From contig CAKOIB010000040.1 in assembly GCA_934086255.1 (NCBI GenBank), forward strand, positions 1-11,119: a stretch of DNA of 11,119 bases, in the 5' to 3' direction. This document shows positions 1 to 7,429 of this stretch, in pieces. The translations under genes were made by a program, and so were the position numbers. Within the stretch, counting starts at the first letter, position 1. Every line of letters begins with the position of its first letter. The DNA is from an uncultured Bacilli bacterium (GTDB taxonomy: Bacteria > Bacillota_I > Bacilli_A > RF39 > UBA660). The notes beneath the pieces were generated by a model. That model did not search any database. It was not told the origin of the DNA and saw only the letters and a program-made list of their open reading frames with translations.

Positions 1-331
1 AGTTTTTGCATTCATTAATTAGTTTTGTTGCTATTTTTTGTTTTCTATATTTTTCTTCAATATATATTCCATCTAGTAAGGTTACTTTTGATATGACGGG
101 GCCTCCGGGAAGTTCATTTATTTTACAGTATGCGTATCCTATTACGTTTTCTTCTTGTTTAGCAATTAATAGAATGTTATCTTCATTTTGATATTTATTT
201 TCAAAGTAGTTTGTTATTATGTAGTCATTTCTTAAGTTTTTATCGTATTTACTTTCACTTATTAATAATTTAGTTAATAATTCATTGCATTTTTTAGCAT
301 CATTAATATTATTTACTTTTTCTATTATCAT
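1..331 (-). CDS. GNAT-family N-acetyltransferase, N-terminal 110 residues (C-terminus beyond window edge)
   Basis: The gene starts at ATG 329-331 and stays open to the left edge, so only the first 110 codons are visible. The fold is GNAT-like. A beta strand at about 61-72 (ENVIGYAYCKIN) precedes a strand ending in DGIYIEEKYRKQKIATKLI (88-104). That last piece is motif A, the acetyl-CoA pyrophosphate loop, with R96-x-x-K99-I-A101 in place of the usual R/Q-x-x-G-x-G/A. The first loop glycine is therefore replaced by lysine, a tolerated but less common form. A clean SD (AAGGAG, complement of 338-343) sits 6 nt before the ATG. The gene follows the MazG-like gene by only 17 bp on the same strand and is probably co-transcribed with it. 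The acceptor substrate cannot be inferred. Family call is good; specific function is unknown. Confidence 0.82.
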   Translation of the reverse strand, partial: MIIEKVNNINDAKKCNELLTKLLISESKYDKNLRNDYIITNYFENKYQNEDNILLIAKQEENVIGYAYCKINELPGGPVISKVTLLDGIYIEEKYRKQKIATKLINECKN

Positions 332-348
332 ATTTAACTCCTTAACAT

Positions 349-678
349 TTAATCATTTTCTTTTGTTTTTATAAGAAATATTTTTTTACTAAAGCCACCA
401 CGTTTTAAATATTTTTTCTTTGATGTTTCAATTACTTCATTTAGACTACTGCCTTCCAGCTCCGCTAATGCTTTTATTACTTCAAGCATGTCTCCTAATT
501 CTTCTATTCTGTTTTTTCCACTTGATTCTAATACCTCATGGTATTCTTCATTCAATTTATTTTCTAATTCTTTTTTATAATCGTCTTGATCTAGAGTTTT
601 TGTTACTGGTATTTCTCCATTACTTTTAATAATATCTGGTATATTGTCTCTGACTAGTTTATTATAAATCTTTTCCAT
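349..678 (-). CDS. MazG-like (all-alpha NTP-PPase) house-cleaning nucleotide pyrophosphohydrolase
   Basis: A 109-aa protein that probably hydrolyses non-canonical or excess NTPs to NMP and PPi in the cytoplasm. The N-terminal KLVRDNIPDII (7-17) is the signature of the small stand-alone phosphoribosyl-ATP pyrophosphohydrolase-like/MazG group. The metal-binding pattern is present: E44-E45-x-x-E48, then E60-x-x-D63 after 12 residues. The conserved RGGF (93-96) follows. There are three in-frame ATGs at 687, 684 and 678. The SD (AAAGG) runs directly into the first two, so ATG 676-678, about 8 nt downstream of it, is the likely start and gives MEKIYNKLVRD. It lies 21 bp after rlmD and 17 bp before the GNAT gene, in one minus-strand operon. 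The exact substrate is unknown. Confidence 0.88.
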   Translation of the reverse strand: MEKIYNKLVRDNIPDIIKSNGEIPVTKTLDQDDYKKELENKLNEEYHEVLESSGKNRIEELGDMLEVIKALAELEGSSLNEVIETSKKKYLKRGGFSKKIFLIKTKEND

Positions 679-699
679 AATCATCATCCTTTTTTAGGT

Positions 700-1881
700 T
701 TATTTATGAGTTAGTAATGCAACGCATTCAATATGTTCTGTTTTTGGAAACATGTTTACTGGGGTTATTTCTTTTACAGAATAGTTATTTTCCAGTAGTT
801 TTATGTCTTTTTTTAATGTATTAGGGTTACATGATGTATATATAATTTTTTCTGGTTTTATTTTTAGTATTTTTTCTATTACTTTTTTTGATAATCCCGC
901 TCTTGGAGGGTCTACTGTTATAGTATCATATTTTTCTTTGATGTTACTAGCATCACTACATATGAAGTCAATGTTTTTTATGTTGTTTATTTTTTTATTT
1001 AGTTTAGCATTTTTTATTGAGTCTTTGTTTATTTCTATTCCAAATACTTCTTTGTATAAATCGCTTAGATATATTCCTATTGTTCCTGTTCCACAGTATA
1101 AATCTAGTAATTTGTTTCCTTTTTCTGCATATTTTCTATTTAAATCGTATAATTTTATCATGCCTTCTTTGTTTACTTGAAAGAATGCTTCTGGATATAT
1201 TGTATATTTTATATTATTTATATTTTCTTTTATGTATGGTTGTTCATATATTAATTTATCATCTTGATATAGACTTTTTAAGTTATTTATTTTTAGTATT
1301 TTTAATATATCATCATTTTTAATGGGTCCTGTTGTTTTAATCATTATGTCTTTTTCTTCATTTGTTCTTATCATTATTTCTTTTATATCTTTTAAATCTA
1401 TAGTTTTAAGTATTTTTATTGCTTCATTTAGTTGTTCTTTTAATAAGTGGCAAGTATCTATTTCTACAAGTTCATTTGTACCTTTTTGATAGAATCCTAG
1501 TTTTTTATTTTTAATGTGTAGGGTTACTTTGTTTCTATAGTTATATTCGTTTGTTTTTACAATACTTTTTACTTCATAGTCTTTGAATAATTCTTTTATA
1601 TAGTTTTCTTTTATAGATAGTTCTTCATCATATGTGGTGTGTAAAAATGCACATCCTCCGCATTTATCATAGTATTTGCATATTGGTTTTATCCTATTTT
1701 TATTTGGTTTTATTATTTTTATTATTTTTGCTATTTGGTAGTTTTTATAGTCTTTTGTTATTTGTATTTTTAGTGTTTCATCTTGCAATGCTTTTTCTAC
1801 GAATACTACTTTATTGTCTATTTTAGTGATTGCATTTCCAAAGTTATTTACTGTTGATGTTATTACTTCTTTTTCGTTCAT
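700..1881 (-). CDS. rlmD: 23S rRNA (uracil-5-)-methyltransferase, RlmD/RumA (TrmA) family
   Basis: A 393-aa SAM-dependent enzyme that makes 5-methyluridine in RNA, most likely in 23S rRNA. Residues 1-60 form a TRAM-like RNA-binding domain. The 4Fe-4S ligands are C68, C74 and C77 (CKYYDKCGGC) with C144 (DTCHLL). The SAM-binding loop is DLYCGTGTIG (260-269), followed by a DPPRAGL motif at 324-330. The nucleophile is C351 in YTSCNP and the general base is E385 in the terminal HIE motif. All catalytic and cluster residues are present and the length is close to the family norm (about 400-460). The SD is AAGGAC, about 8 nt before ATG 1879-1881. Gram-positive paralogues may modify U747 as well as U1939 (RlmCD type), and sequence alone does not settle which applies here. 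First gene of the operon with the MazG-like and GNAT genes. Confidence 0.92.
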   Translation of the reverse strand: MNEKEVITSTVNNFGNAITKIDNKVVFVEKALQDETLKIQITKDYKNYQIAKIIKIIKPNKNRIKPICKYYDKCGGCAFLHTTYDEELSIKENYIKELFKDYEVKSIVKTNEYNYRNKVTLHIKNKKLGFYQKGTNELVEIDTCHLLKEQLNEAIKILKTIDLKDIKEIMIRTNEEKDIMIKTTGPIKNDDILKILKINNLKSLYQDDKLIYEQPYIKENINNIKYTIYPEAFFQVNKEGMIKLYDLNRKYAEKGNKLLDLYCGTGTIGIYLSDLYKEVFGIEINKDSIKNAKLNKKINNIKNIDFICSDASNIKEKYDTITVDPPRAGLSKKVIEKILKIKPEKIIYTSCNPNTLKKDIKLLENNYSVKEITPVNMFPKTEHIECVALLTHK

Positions 1882-1904
1882 GTTATCACGTCCTTATGTG
1901 TTAT

Positions 1905-1913
1905 ATTTTATCA
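1905..1913 (-). promoter_or_regulatory. Candidate extended -10 promoter for the rlmD operon
   Basis: On the minus strand TG-A-TAAAAT forms an extended -10 box, placing the transcription start near 1898 and leaving a leader of about 17 nt that begins just before the SD. No good -35 lies at 17 bp; a TTGTTT lies at 20 bp (1931-1936). The upstream gene ends in its own terminator, so some promoter is needed here. Confidence 0.38.
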
Positions 1914-1932
1914 TATTTATTTAAATTAATAA

Positions 1933-1960
1933 ACAAAGAAAAAAAGACAGTGTTTGTCTT
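1933..1960 (-). terminator. Intrinsic terminator of the rhomboid gene
   Basis: Read on the minus strand, AAGACA pairs with TGTCTT around a 5-nt AACAC loop (1944-1960), and the stem runs into a T-rich tract (TGTCTTTTTTTC). The upstream arm overlaps the TAA stop codon at 1959-1961, so gene end and terminator are fused. Confidence 0.72.
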
Positions 1961-3080
1961 ATGCGTAAAAGAAATTCATAAATATTAAGAATCCAATGTA
2001 TAGAATAGTAAGTATTATTCCATTTACTCTATCTTCTTTTTTTATAGATATGCCTACAGCCATTGTTGTTAAGAATCCTCCGATTAGTCCTCCGAGATGG
2101 GCAAAGTTATCGACTCCTGATAGGGTGAATCCTAATAAAAGGTTTAGAATAATTACTGGTAGTATTTCTTTGGTTAGAGCTGTTCCTAGGTATACTCTAT
2201 AGTTTATACCAAAGTATAGTAATGCTCCCATCAGTCCAAAGATTGCTCCACTTGCTCCGATTGATGCTGTGTTCATATTTAGTAGCATTGATAGTAGTGA
2301 TGCTGTTATTGCACTTATTATGTATATTATTATATATTTTATTTTTCCAAAGTAGTTTTCTACTTGTGATCCTATTATGTATAGTGCATACATATTACAT
2401 AGAATGTGTAGGATATTAACATGAACGAATTCACTTGTTAATAGTCTATAGTATTGACCTTCTCTTATATATGGACCGTAGTTTGATAATAGGCCCACGA
2501 CAAAGTCGCTAGCATTAAATAGTATTGTAAATAAGAATATAAATACATTTATTGCTATTATGGTGTATGTAACTATTGGAGTTTTTGGGGTAAATATTGC
2601 ATCTATTTTTCTTGCTTTTTCTATGTTTTTTTGATTTATATCATCAGTTATTTTCATAAATAAATCAATTCCTTTTTCTTTAAAATCAAGTTTTTCTTCT
2701 ATATCAGGGAAGTAATTTTTTAATTCTTTTTTTATTTCGCTTTCTTTTTCTATTTCAACACAGTCTATTCCTTTTTCGTTTTTTAATTCAACGTTATCTC
2801 CAAGATCTGTATATATGCTTAAAACATTCATATTGAAATTAAATGTTTTTCTTTTAATGTTTTTGGTTATTTTTTGAGTTTTAAAAATGTCATAGTCAAA
2901 TTGTTCATTATTATGAATATAATTTGATACAAGTCTAACTATTTTATAATCACTATTCATGTTTTCTAACCATATTTCGTTTTTAGCACCATGTAGGATA
3001 ATTGGGTTATAGTTTTGTTCTGTTATGAAGTAGTGTAATAGTTTCATTATGATTGTATCTTGTTTTGTTATTTGATTCAT
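1959..3080 (-). CDS. Rhomboid-family intramembrane serine protease with an N-terminal cytoplasmic domain
   Basis: A 373-aa membrane protease. Residues 1-165 are a soluble, charged N-terminal domain. The rhomboid core occupies about 168-345, and a last hydrophobic segment covers 354-372. Family motifs appear in order: YRLLTSEFVH (211-220); H225-x-x-x-N229 in the first core helices; the nucleophile S277 in GASG (275-278); and the partner H328 in AHLGGLIGG (327-335). The Ser-His dyad is complete, so it should be active. The layout, a long N-terminal domain followed by 7 or so TM segments, resembles Bacillus GluP/YqgP. In that family the protease clears membrane proteins such as magnesium transporters; whether this one does so is inference. 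The SD GAGGTGAT lies 6 nt before ATG 3078-3080. It is monocistronic with its own terminator and diverges from rpsD. Confidence 0.92.
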   Translation of the reverse strand: MNQITKQDTIIMKLLHYFITEQNYNPIILHGAKNEIWLENMNSDYKIVRLVSNYIHNNEQFDYDIFKTQKITKNIKRKTFNFNMNVLSIYTDLGDNVELKNEKGIDCVEIEKESEIKKELKNYFPDIEEKLDFKEKGIDLFMKITDDINQKNIEKARKIDAIFTPKTPIVTYTIIAINVFIFLFTILFNASDFVVGLLSNYGPYIREGQYYRLLTSEFVHVNILHILCNMYALYIIGSQVENYFGKIKYIIIYIISAITASLLSMLLNMNTASIGASGAIFGLMGALLYFGINYRVYLGTALTKEILPVIILNLLLGFTLSGVDNFAHLGGLIGGFLTTMAVGISIKKEDRVNGIILTILYIGFLIFMNFFYA

Positions 3081-3108
3081 ACTTGTATCACCTCTTTTGT
3101 ACTTAACT

Positions 3109-3137
3109 ATTATAAAGCATTTTACTTTTTTTTGAAA
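3109..3137 (-). promoter_or_regulatory. Candidate sigma-A promoter of the rhomboid gene
   Basis: On the minus strand there is a perfect TATAAT (complement of 3109-3114). Seventeen bp upstream is a weak -35, TTTCAA (complement of 3132-3137). The predicted start is near 3102, giving a leader of about 22 nt containing the SD. Its -35 lies only 19 bp from the divergent rpsD -35. Confidence 0.55.
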
Positions 3138-3156
3138 GTGTAAAGTGCAATTTTTC

Positions 3157-3185
3157 TTGACTTTTACGTATAATTTTTATATAAT
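3157..3185 (+). promoter_or_regulatory. Strong sigma-A promoter of rpsD
   Basis: TTGACT (3157-3162), a 17-bp spacer and TATAAT (3180-3185) form a near-consensus vegetative promoter. The predicted start is near 3192, about 165 nt ahead of rpsD. A second TATAAT at 3169-3174 is only 6 bp from the -35 and cannot pair with it. Confidence 0.87.
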
Positions 3186-3191
3186 TAGTAC

Positions 3192-3355
3192 TGCATATAC
3201 ATTGAACAGCGTTATTTTATGTTTTGTAATTGTGTTTATTTGAGATTGTTAGTAACTTTTGCTGTTAAGCGAAGGCATAGATTAAACACCCTGCAAAGTA
3301 GTAAAATATGATTTTCGATGTTTATTGTAAATAAACTTTGAAAGGAGAATGAATT
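3192..3355 (+). promoter_or_regulatory. Structured 5' leader of rpsD, candidate S4 autoregulatory RNA
   Basis: About 165 nt of untranslated RNA before rpsD with several mutually compatible pairings. P1 pairs AACAGC (3205-3210) with GCTGTT (3261-3266). It continues as GTTATT (3211-3216) with AGTAAC (3251-3256, one U-G pair), leaving a 4-U bulge. A loop segment GTGTTTA (3232-3238) is fully complementary to TAAACAC (3283-3289), which makes a pseudoknot. Immediately 3', CCT-G-CAAAGT (3290-3299) can pair with ACTTTG-AA-AGG (3335-3345), which captures part of the SD AAAGGAG (3341-3347). A separate 7-bp hairpin, GTTTATT/AATAAAC (3320-3336), competes with the last helix at its edge. S4 is known to repress its own mRNA in Bacillus and to bind a pseudoknot in the E. 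coli alpha operon. That this leader does the same is inferred from position and fold. Confidence 0.7.
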
Positions 3356-3958
3356 ATGTCAAGATATACAGGTTCTAGTTATAAGCAAGCTCGTCGTACT
3401 GGTTTTTCTATTTTAGAAAATGGTAAAGAACTTGCTAGACGTCCTTATGGACCAGGTCAACATGGCCAAGATCGTAAGAGAAAACCTTCTAACTACAGTG
3501 TTCAATTAAAAGAAAAACAAAAAGTTAGATTTATGTATGGACTAAATGAAAGACAATTTAAGAAAACTTTCAATGAAGCTGGTAAACTTGCTGGTCTTCA
3601 TGGTGAAAACTTCTTAAAGCTTCTTGAATCTAGATTAGATAATTTAGTTTATCGTATGGGATTTGCTCCGACAAGAAGAGCTGCTAGACAATTAGTTAAT
3701 CATGGTCATATTACTGTTAATGGTAAGAAAGTGGATATTCCATCATTTAGAGTTAAAGTTGGTTCAACTATAGCTTTAAAGGAAGAATCTAAGGATCATA
3801 AAGCTGTTAAAGTTGCTTTAGAAAAGGCTATTAAAAGACCTGAATTTGTTACTTTTGATGAATCTAAATTAGAAGGTACTTATGTTAGACTTCCTGAAAG
3901 AAGTGAACTTAATCCTGAAATTAATGAATCATTAATAGTTGAATACTATAATAGATAG
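3356..3958 (+). CDS. rpsD: 30S ribosomal protein S4
   Basis: A 200-aa primary 16S rRNA-binding protein that starts 30S assembly and is often an autogenous repressor. The N-terminal domain (1-90) begins MSRYTGSSYKQARR and has no cysteines, so it is the zinc-free form of S4. The S4 RNA-binding domain spans about 91-155 with the family signature LESRLDNLVYRMGFAPTRR (90-108) and the GHITVNGKKV segment (117-126). The length matches Bacillus S4. It stands alone, not in the alpha operon, as is usual in Firmicutes, and it is on the opposite strand to both neighbours. SD AAAGGAG (3341-3347) lies 8 nt before the ATG. A structured leader precedes it and a strong terminator follows 6 bp after the TAG stop. 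Confidence 0.98.
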   Translation: MSRYTGSSYKQARRTGFSILENGKELARRPYGPGQHGQDRKRKPSNYSVQLKEKQKVRFMYGLNERQFKKTFNEAGKLAGLHGENFLKLLESRLDNLVYRMGFAPTRRAARQLVNHGHITVNGKKVDIPSFRVKVGSTIALKEESKDHKAVKVALEKAIKRPEFVTFDESKLEGTYVRLPERSELNPEINESLIVEYYNR

Positions 3959-3964
3959 TATAGT

Positions 3965-3998
3965 AAAAGAACCTCGAAATTATTCGAGGTTCTTTTTT
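3965..3998. terminator. Bidirectional intrinsic terminator between rpsD and the convergent GNAT gene
   Basis: A 14-bp perfect stem pairs AAAAGAACCTCGAA (3965-3978) with its complement (3983-3996) around ATTA. On the plus strand a run of six T follows GGTTC, so it terminates rpsD well. On the minus strand it ends in TTTTAC and could also stop transcripts of the 4002-5456 gene, whose stop codon is 4 bp away. Confidence 0.93.
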
Positions 3999-4001
3999 GT
4001 T

Positions 4002-5456
4002 TTATCTTTTTTCTATTTTAGGATTTATTTTGGTAAAGTAGTCCATATCCCAAAGTTTACCATTTATATAGTACGATTCTTTTCTTGCTCCATTATAATT
4101 TGCTAATGCATTGTGTAGTTTTAAGGATTTTTCATTAAAACTGAATACGACACTTGATATACTTGAGTATCCTGCACTGAATAGTTCTTCATAGAATGCT
4201 TCGAGTACTTTTGTACCTAGTCCATGTCCTTGAAGGGATGGTTCTATACCTATTTCTATTTCTACATTTTTGTTTTTTAGGTTTTCATGAAGTATATTTA
4301 TGTATCCACTGTAGTCATTTTCTTTGTTAACAATTATATAAGTATAGTTTTTAATTGCTCTAGATATTCCATAGTTACCATTTCCTATTTGCGGAAATAG
4401 TTTGTATTCTCCTAGCGGAACTGAAAATTGTTCTTTATATTGCAGACATTTTGCATGAGAGTTAATTAGTTTATTTATATCTATTTTTTCTTTTTCAAAA
4501 GCTTTTGAGTTAACTAGTTTGTATCCGTCTTCTAGAAGAATTACATCATTTATTTCTTTTTTTTCTGTATCAAAATAATCTACTGGTACTGATATATTTT
4601 TTTCTTTTATTTCAAATTCATTTGTCATATTAGGAAAATGTTGATACATAAATAACGAGTTTAGTTTTTCGTCTTTTTCTGATGCGAATGGTAAGACTGC
4701 AAACATTTTCATATTACTTGTATTTATAATATCATTTTTAAGTTTATCACTTCCATCTGCTTGTATTGAAATATTATATAGATTGTAGGCATGTAAGTAT
4801 TCTAAGTATTCATTTATTATATAGCTTGCAAATGATACTAAGTATTCTTCATCATATTTTTTATCTATGAATAGTTGAATTGTTGCTCTTTTATTTGACC
4901 ATATTAGGTTTGTTATTCCAATGATACCAATTAGTTTTTCTCCATCTTTTATAGTAAAAGGAAAGTTTAAATTAGGTATGTTGTACTGACTATTGAAGTA
5001 TTTTAATGTTTCTTCAGATATTCCAGAAAATAAATGGTTTGAGTTTATATTAACAATTTTGTCTTCTACTGTGTTTGTTTCTTTAGTTTTTGTTTCTTTA
5101 GAAGTATAATTTATTTCTTTATAGTTTATTAGATTTAAGTTTTCTAGATATTCTTTGTATGTTTCAAGTATTTCTTTTCTTTCTTCGTAGTTAAGATTTC
5201 TATTAGTTTCAAATCTAATTTTACATGAGTCATTTTTTCCATCGATGTCATATATTCCAATGTATCCTATATAATTATCGTTATTATCTATAATAGATGC
5301 ACGATGAGTGGTAGGCATTGAACTTAATATATCTTTTACTTGTTCTTCTTCTAAGTTATTATTTTGTTTAATTAATTCTTTACTTTTTTCAATATTTACA
5401 TCAAAGCTTCCAATTTTAAAGTTTTCTGTATTAAACTTTGTAATAAAATTGTCCAT
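4002..5456 (-). CDS. Multidomain GNAT-fold protein: C-terminal acetyltransferase domain plus two degenerate GNAT-like segments
   Basis: A 484-aa protein with no signal peptide or membrane segment. The C-terminal part (about 350-475) is a clear GNAT domain. A strand EIEIGIEP leads into the acetyl-CoA loop SLQGHGLGTKVL (407-418, Q409-G-H-G-L-G414), and later comes the NEKSLKLHNAL helix (441-451) typical of RimI/RimL-like enzymes. Upstream, residues 52-115 (IDNNDNYIGYIGIYDI then KIRFETNRNLNYEERKEIL) and 167-235 (IKDGEKLIGIIGITNLIW then ATIQLFIDKKYDEEYLVSF) repeat the GNAT strand-strand-loop-helix order. Both lack the Gly-rich loop. A lysine/threonine-rich linker separates them near 117-133. The architecture therefore reads as three GNAT modules with only the last likely catalytic; the first two assignments are inference. 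SD GGTGAT precedes ATG 5454-5456. It has its own promoter just after parE. The substrate is unknown. Confidence 0.8.
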   Translation of the reverse strand: MDNFITKFNTENFKIGSFDVNIEKSKELIKQNNNLEEEQVKDILSSMPTTHRASIIDNNDNYIGYIGIYDIDGKNDSCKIRFETNRNLNYEERKEILETYKEYLENLNLINYKEINYTSKETKTKETNTVEDKIVNINSNHLFSGISEETLKYFNSQYNIPNLNFPFTIKDGEKLIGIIGITNLIWSNKRATIQLFIDKKYDEEYLVSFASYIINEYLEYLHAYNLYNISIQADGSDKLKNDIINTSNMKMFAVLPFASEKDEKLNSLFMYQHFPNMTNEFEIKEKNISVPVDYFDTEKKEINDVILLEDGYKLVNSKAFEKEKIDINKLINSHAKCLQYKEQFSVPLGEYKLFPQIGNGNYGISRAIKNYTYIIVNKENDYSGYINILHENLKNKNVEIEIGIEPSLQGHGLGTKVLEAFYEELFSAGYSSISSVVFSFNEKSLKLHNALANYNGARKESYYINGKLWDMDYFTKINPKIEKR

Positions 5457-5475
5457 TATTTAATCACCGTGCTTT

Positions 5476-5504
5476 ATTATACCACTTTTTTGTTTAAATA
5501 TCAA
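5476..5504 (-). promoter_or_regulatory. Sigma-A promoter of the 484-aa GNAT gene
   Basis: On the minus strand TTGATA (complement of 5499-5504), a 17-bp spacer and TATAAT (complement of 5476-5481). It fills the gap after the parE stop at 5509-5511. The predicted start near 5469 coincides with the SD (complement of 5463-5468), so the leader would be about 13 nt. No convincing parE terminator is seen here, so read-through from parE is also possible. Confidence 0.77.
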
Positions 5505-5508
5505 TTTT

Positions 5509-7410
5509 TTATATTTTATAGTCGTCTTCTAAAGAGAATTCAACGTTTTCTTCAATCCATTCTTTTCTTGGTTCTACTTTGTCTCCCATTAAGACACTTA
5601 CTCTTTTTTCTGCGAGTGATGCATCATCAATATTTACTTTTACAAGTGTTCTTGTAAGTGGATTCATTGTTGTTTCCCATAGTTGTTCGGCATTCATTTC
5701 CCCTAGTCCTTTGTATCTTTGAATCTCACATTTTTTATCTTTTGTTTTTTCTCTTAGTTCTTCGTTTGTATAGGCATAATCTATTTGTTTGCCACTTGTT
5801 ATTTTAAATAATGGTGGCATAGCAATGTATAGTTTTCCTAGTTCAATTAATGGGCGCATATATCTATAGAAGAATGTAAGTAGTAAGCACTGAATATGGG
5901 CACCATCGTCATCGGCATCGGTCATTATTATTACTTTGTCATATTCTATATCTTCTTTTTCAAAGTTAGAACCTGATCCTGCTCCGATTGTATAAATCAT
6001 TGTATTTAGTTCTTCATTTTTTAAAATGTCTTCGAACTTTGCTTTTTCAGTATTTAAGACTTTACCTCTTAGTGGCAAGATTGCTTGGAATTTTCTATCT
6101 CTTCCTTGTTTTGCTGATCCTCCGGCAGAGTCTCCTTCGACTAAGAATAGTTCATTTTTTGTTTTATCTTTTTTACTAGCAGGGGTTAGTTTTCCTGACA
6201 TTAATTTTTCTTTAGCATTTTTATTTTTTCCTTTTCTTACTTCTTCACGGTCTTTTCTTGCTGCTTCACGAGCTAGTTTGCTTTTTAATGATTTGTCTAT
6301 TATATCTGTTGCAACTTTTTTATTTTCTTCAAGAAAGAATGATAGTTTTTCAGTTGCGATTGATTCGACTGCTGTTCTTGCTGTTGGACTTCCTAGTTTT
6401 GATTTGGTTTGTCCTTCGAATTGTAGTAATGATTCTGGTATTTTTAATGATATAATGGCTGTTAATCCTTCACGTACATCGGATCCATCAAATGCTTTGT
6501 CTTTGGCTTTTAAAAAGTTATTGTTTTTGGCATAGTCATTGAAGACTTTAGTAAGTGCTGTTTTGAATCCTACTTCGTGAGTTCCTCCGTCTGTTGTTTT
6601 TACATTGTTTACAAATGATATTATGTTTTCACTATATGAGTCAGTGTATTGGAATGCAATATCGACTTCAATATCATTTTTTGTTCCTGTTATTGTGTGA
6701 ACTTTATGAAGTGGTGTTTTGTTTTCATTAATCATTTCTACAAAAGCTGATAGTCCATCTTCATAAAAGAACTTATCGTGTTTTTTGTCTTCGATATCTA
6801 TTAGTTCAATTGTTAGACCTTTAAGTAGAAATGCTGATTCTTGCATTCTTTCCGCGATTGTTGTGTATGAAAAGTTTATGCTTTGGAATATTTCTTTGTC
6901 TGGTAAGAATCTTACTGTTGTACCAGTTTTATTTGTAGTTCCAACTTTAGTAAGTGGTTTCGCTACTCTACCACCATTTTCAAAGCGCATATTGTATTCA
7001 TAACCGTCTCTTCTTATTGTTAGTTCAAGCCATTCTGATAAGGCATTTACTACTGATGAACCTACACCATGTAGTCCTCCGGATACTTTATATCCACTTG
7101 TTTCAAATTTTCCTCCGGCATGTAAGATTGTAAATATTACTTCTGGGGTTGATTTACCACTTGAGTGCATTCCTGTTGGTAGTCCACGTCCATGGTCTTC
7201 TACTTCAATACTACCATCTGGATATAGGGTTATTTTTATGTAATTACCAAATCCATTTATTACTTCATCTATGGAGTTATCAACGATTTCCCAGACTAAG
7301 TGATGTAGTCCTCTTTTATCTGTTGAGCCGATGTACATACCGGGTCTTTTTCTTACTGCGTCTAGTCCTTCGAGTATTTTTATACTATTTTCATCATATT
7401 TTAGTGCCAT
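5509..7410 (-). CDS. parE: DNA topoisomerase IV subunit B
   Basis: A 633-aa ATPase subunit that with ParC decatenates daughter chromosomes. The GHKL ATPase domain shows GMYIGS (24-29), E41/N45 in WEIVDNSIDE, DHGRG (72-76) and GGLHGVG (111-117). The transducer carries the catalytic-lysine loop QTKSKLG (334-340). The TOPRIM domain has EGDSAGG (425-431) and DADDDGAH (498-505), with metal ligands E425, D498 and D500. RYKGLGEM (565-572) follows. ParE rather than GyrB is indicated by VLNTEKAKFEDILKNEE followed by TIGAG and by DGAHIQCLLL; GyrB usually has ILNVEKAR, ALGTG and GAHIRTLL. Translation could open at 7458, but the SD AAGGAG (complement of 7420-7425) lies downstream of that ATG and 9 nt before ATG 7408-7410, which gives MALKYDENS. 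parC is not the next gene, unlike in most Firmicutes. Confidence 0.94.
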   Translation of the reverse strand: MALKYDENSIKILEGLDAVRKRPGMYIGSTDKRGLHHLVWEIVDNSIDEVINGFGNYIKITLYPDGSIEVEDHGRGLPTGMHSSGKSTPEVIFTILHAGGKFETSGYKVSGGLHGVGSSVVNALSEWLELTIRRDGYEYNMRFENGGRVAKPLTKVGTTNKTGTTVRFLPDKEIFQSINFSYTTIAERMQESAFLLKGLTIELIDIEDKKHDKFFYEDGLSAFVEMINENKTPLHKVHTITGTKNDIEVDIAFQYTDSYSENIISFVNNVKTTDGGTHEVGFKTALTKVFNDYAKNNNFLKAKDKAFDGSDVREGLTAIISLKIPESLLQFEGQTKSKLGSPTARTAVESIATEKLSFFLEENKKVATDIIDKSLKSKLAREAARKDREEVRKGKNKNAKEKLMSGKLTPASKKDKTKNELFLVEGDSAGGSAKQGRDRKFQAILPLRGKVLNTEKAKFEDILKNEELNTMIYTIGAGSGSNFEKEDIEYDKVIIMTDADDDGAHIQCLLLTFFYRYMRPLIELGKLYIAMPPLFKITSGKQIDYAYTNEELREKTKDKKCEIQRYKGLGEMNAEQLWETTMNPLTRTLVKVNIDDASLAEKRVSVLMGDKVEPRKEWIEENVEFSLEDDYKI

Positions 7411-7429
7411 ATTCATCATCTCCTTTTTT

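Noticed and set aside
803..1322. Two overlapping plus-strand frames of 125 and 101 aa rich in Leu/Phe/Ile
   Set aside because: Antisense shadows of rlmD; no SD, and the apparent membrane character comes from reading Lys/Asn-rich codons in reverse.
3135..3147. Tandem AAAGTG repeat between the rhomboid and rpsD promoters
   Set aside because: Two 6-bp copies in such AT-rich DNA are easily due to chance, and nothing else suggests an operator.
5490..5518. AT-only inverted repeat (AAATAT/ATATTT) after parE as a terminator
   Set aside because: No G-C pairs and a long loop. It overlaps the -35 of the downstream promoter and would not form a stable stem.
6026..6535. 169-aa open frame on the plus strand
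   Set aside because: It lies wholly antisense to parE, whose ATPase, transducer and TOPRIM motifs are unmistakable. It has no SD and shows hydrophobic low-complexity content typical of the complement of an AT-rich gene.
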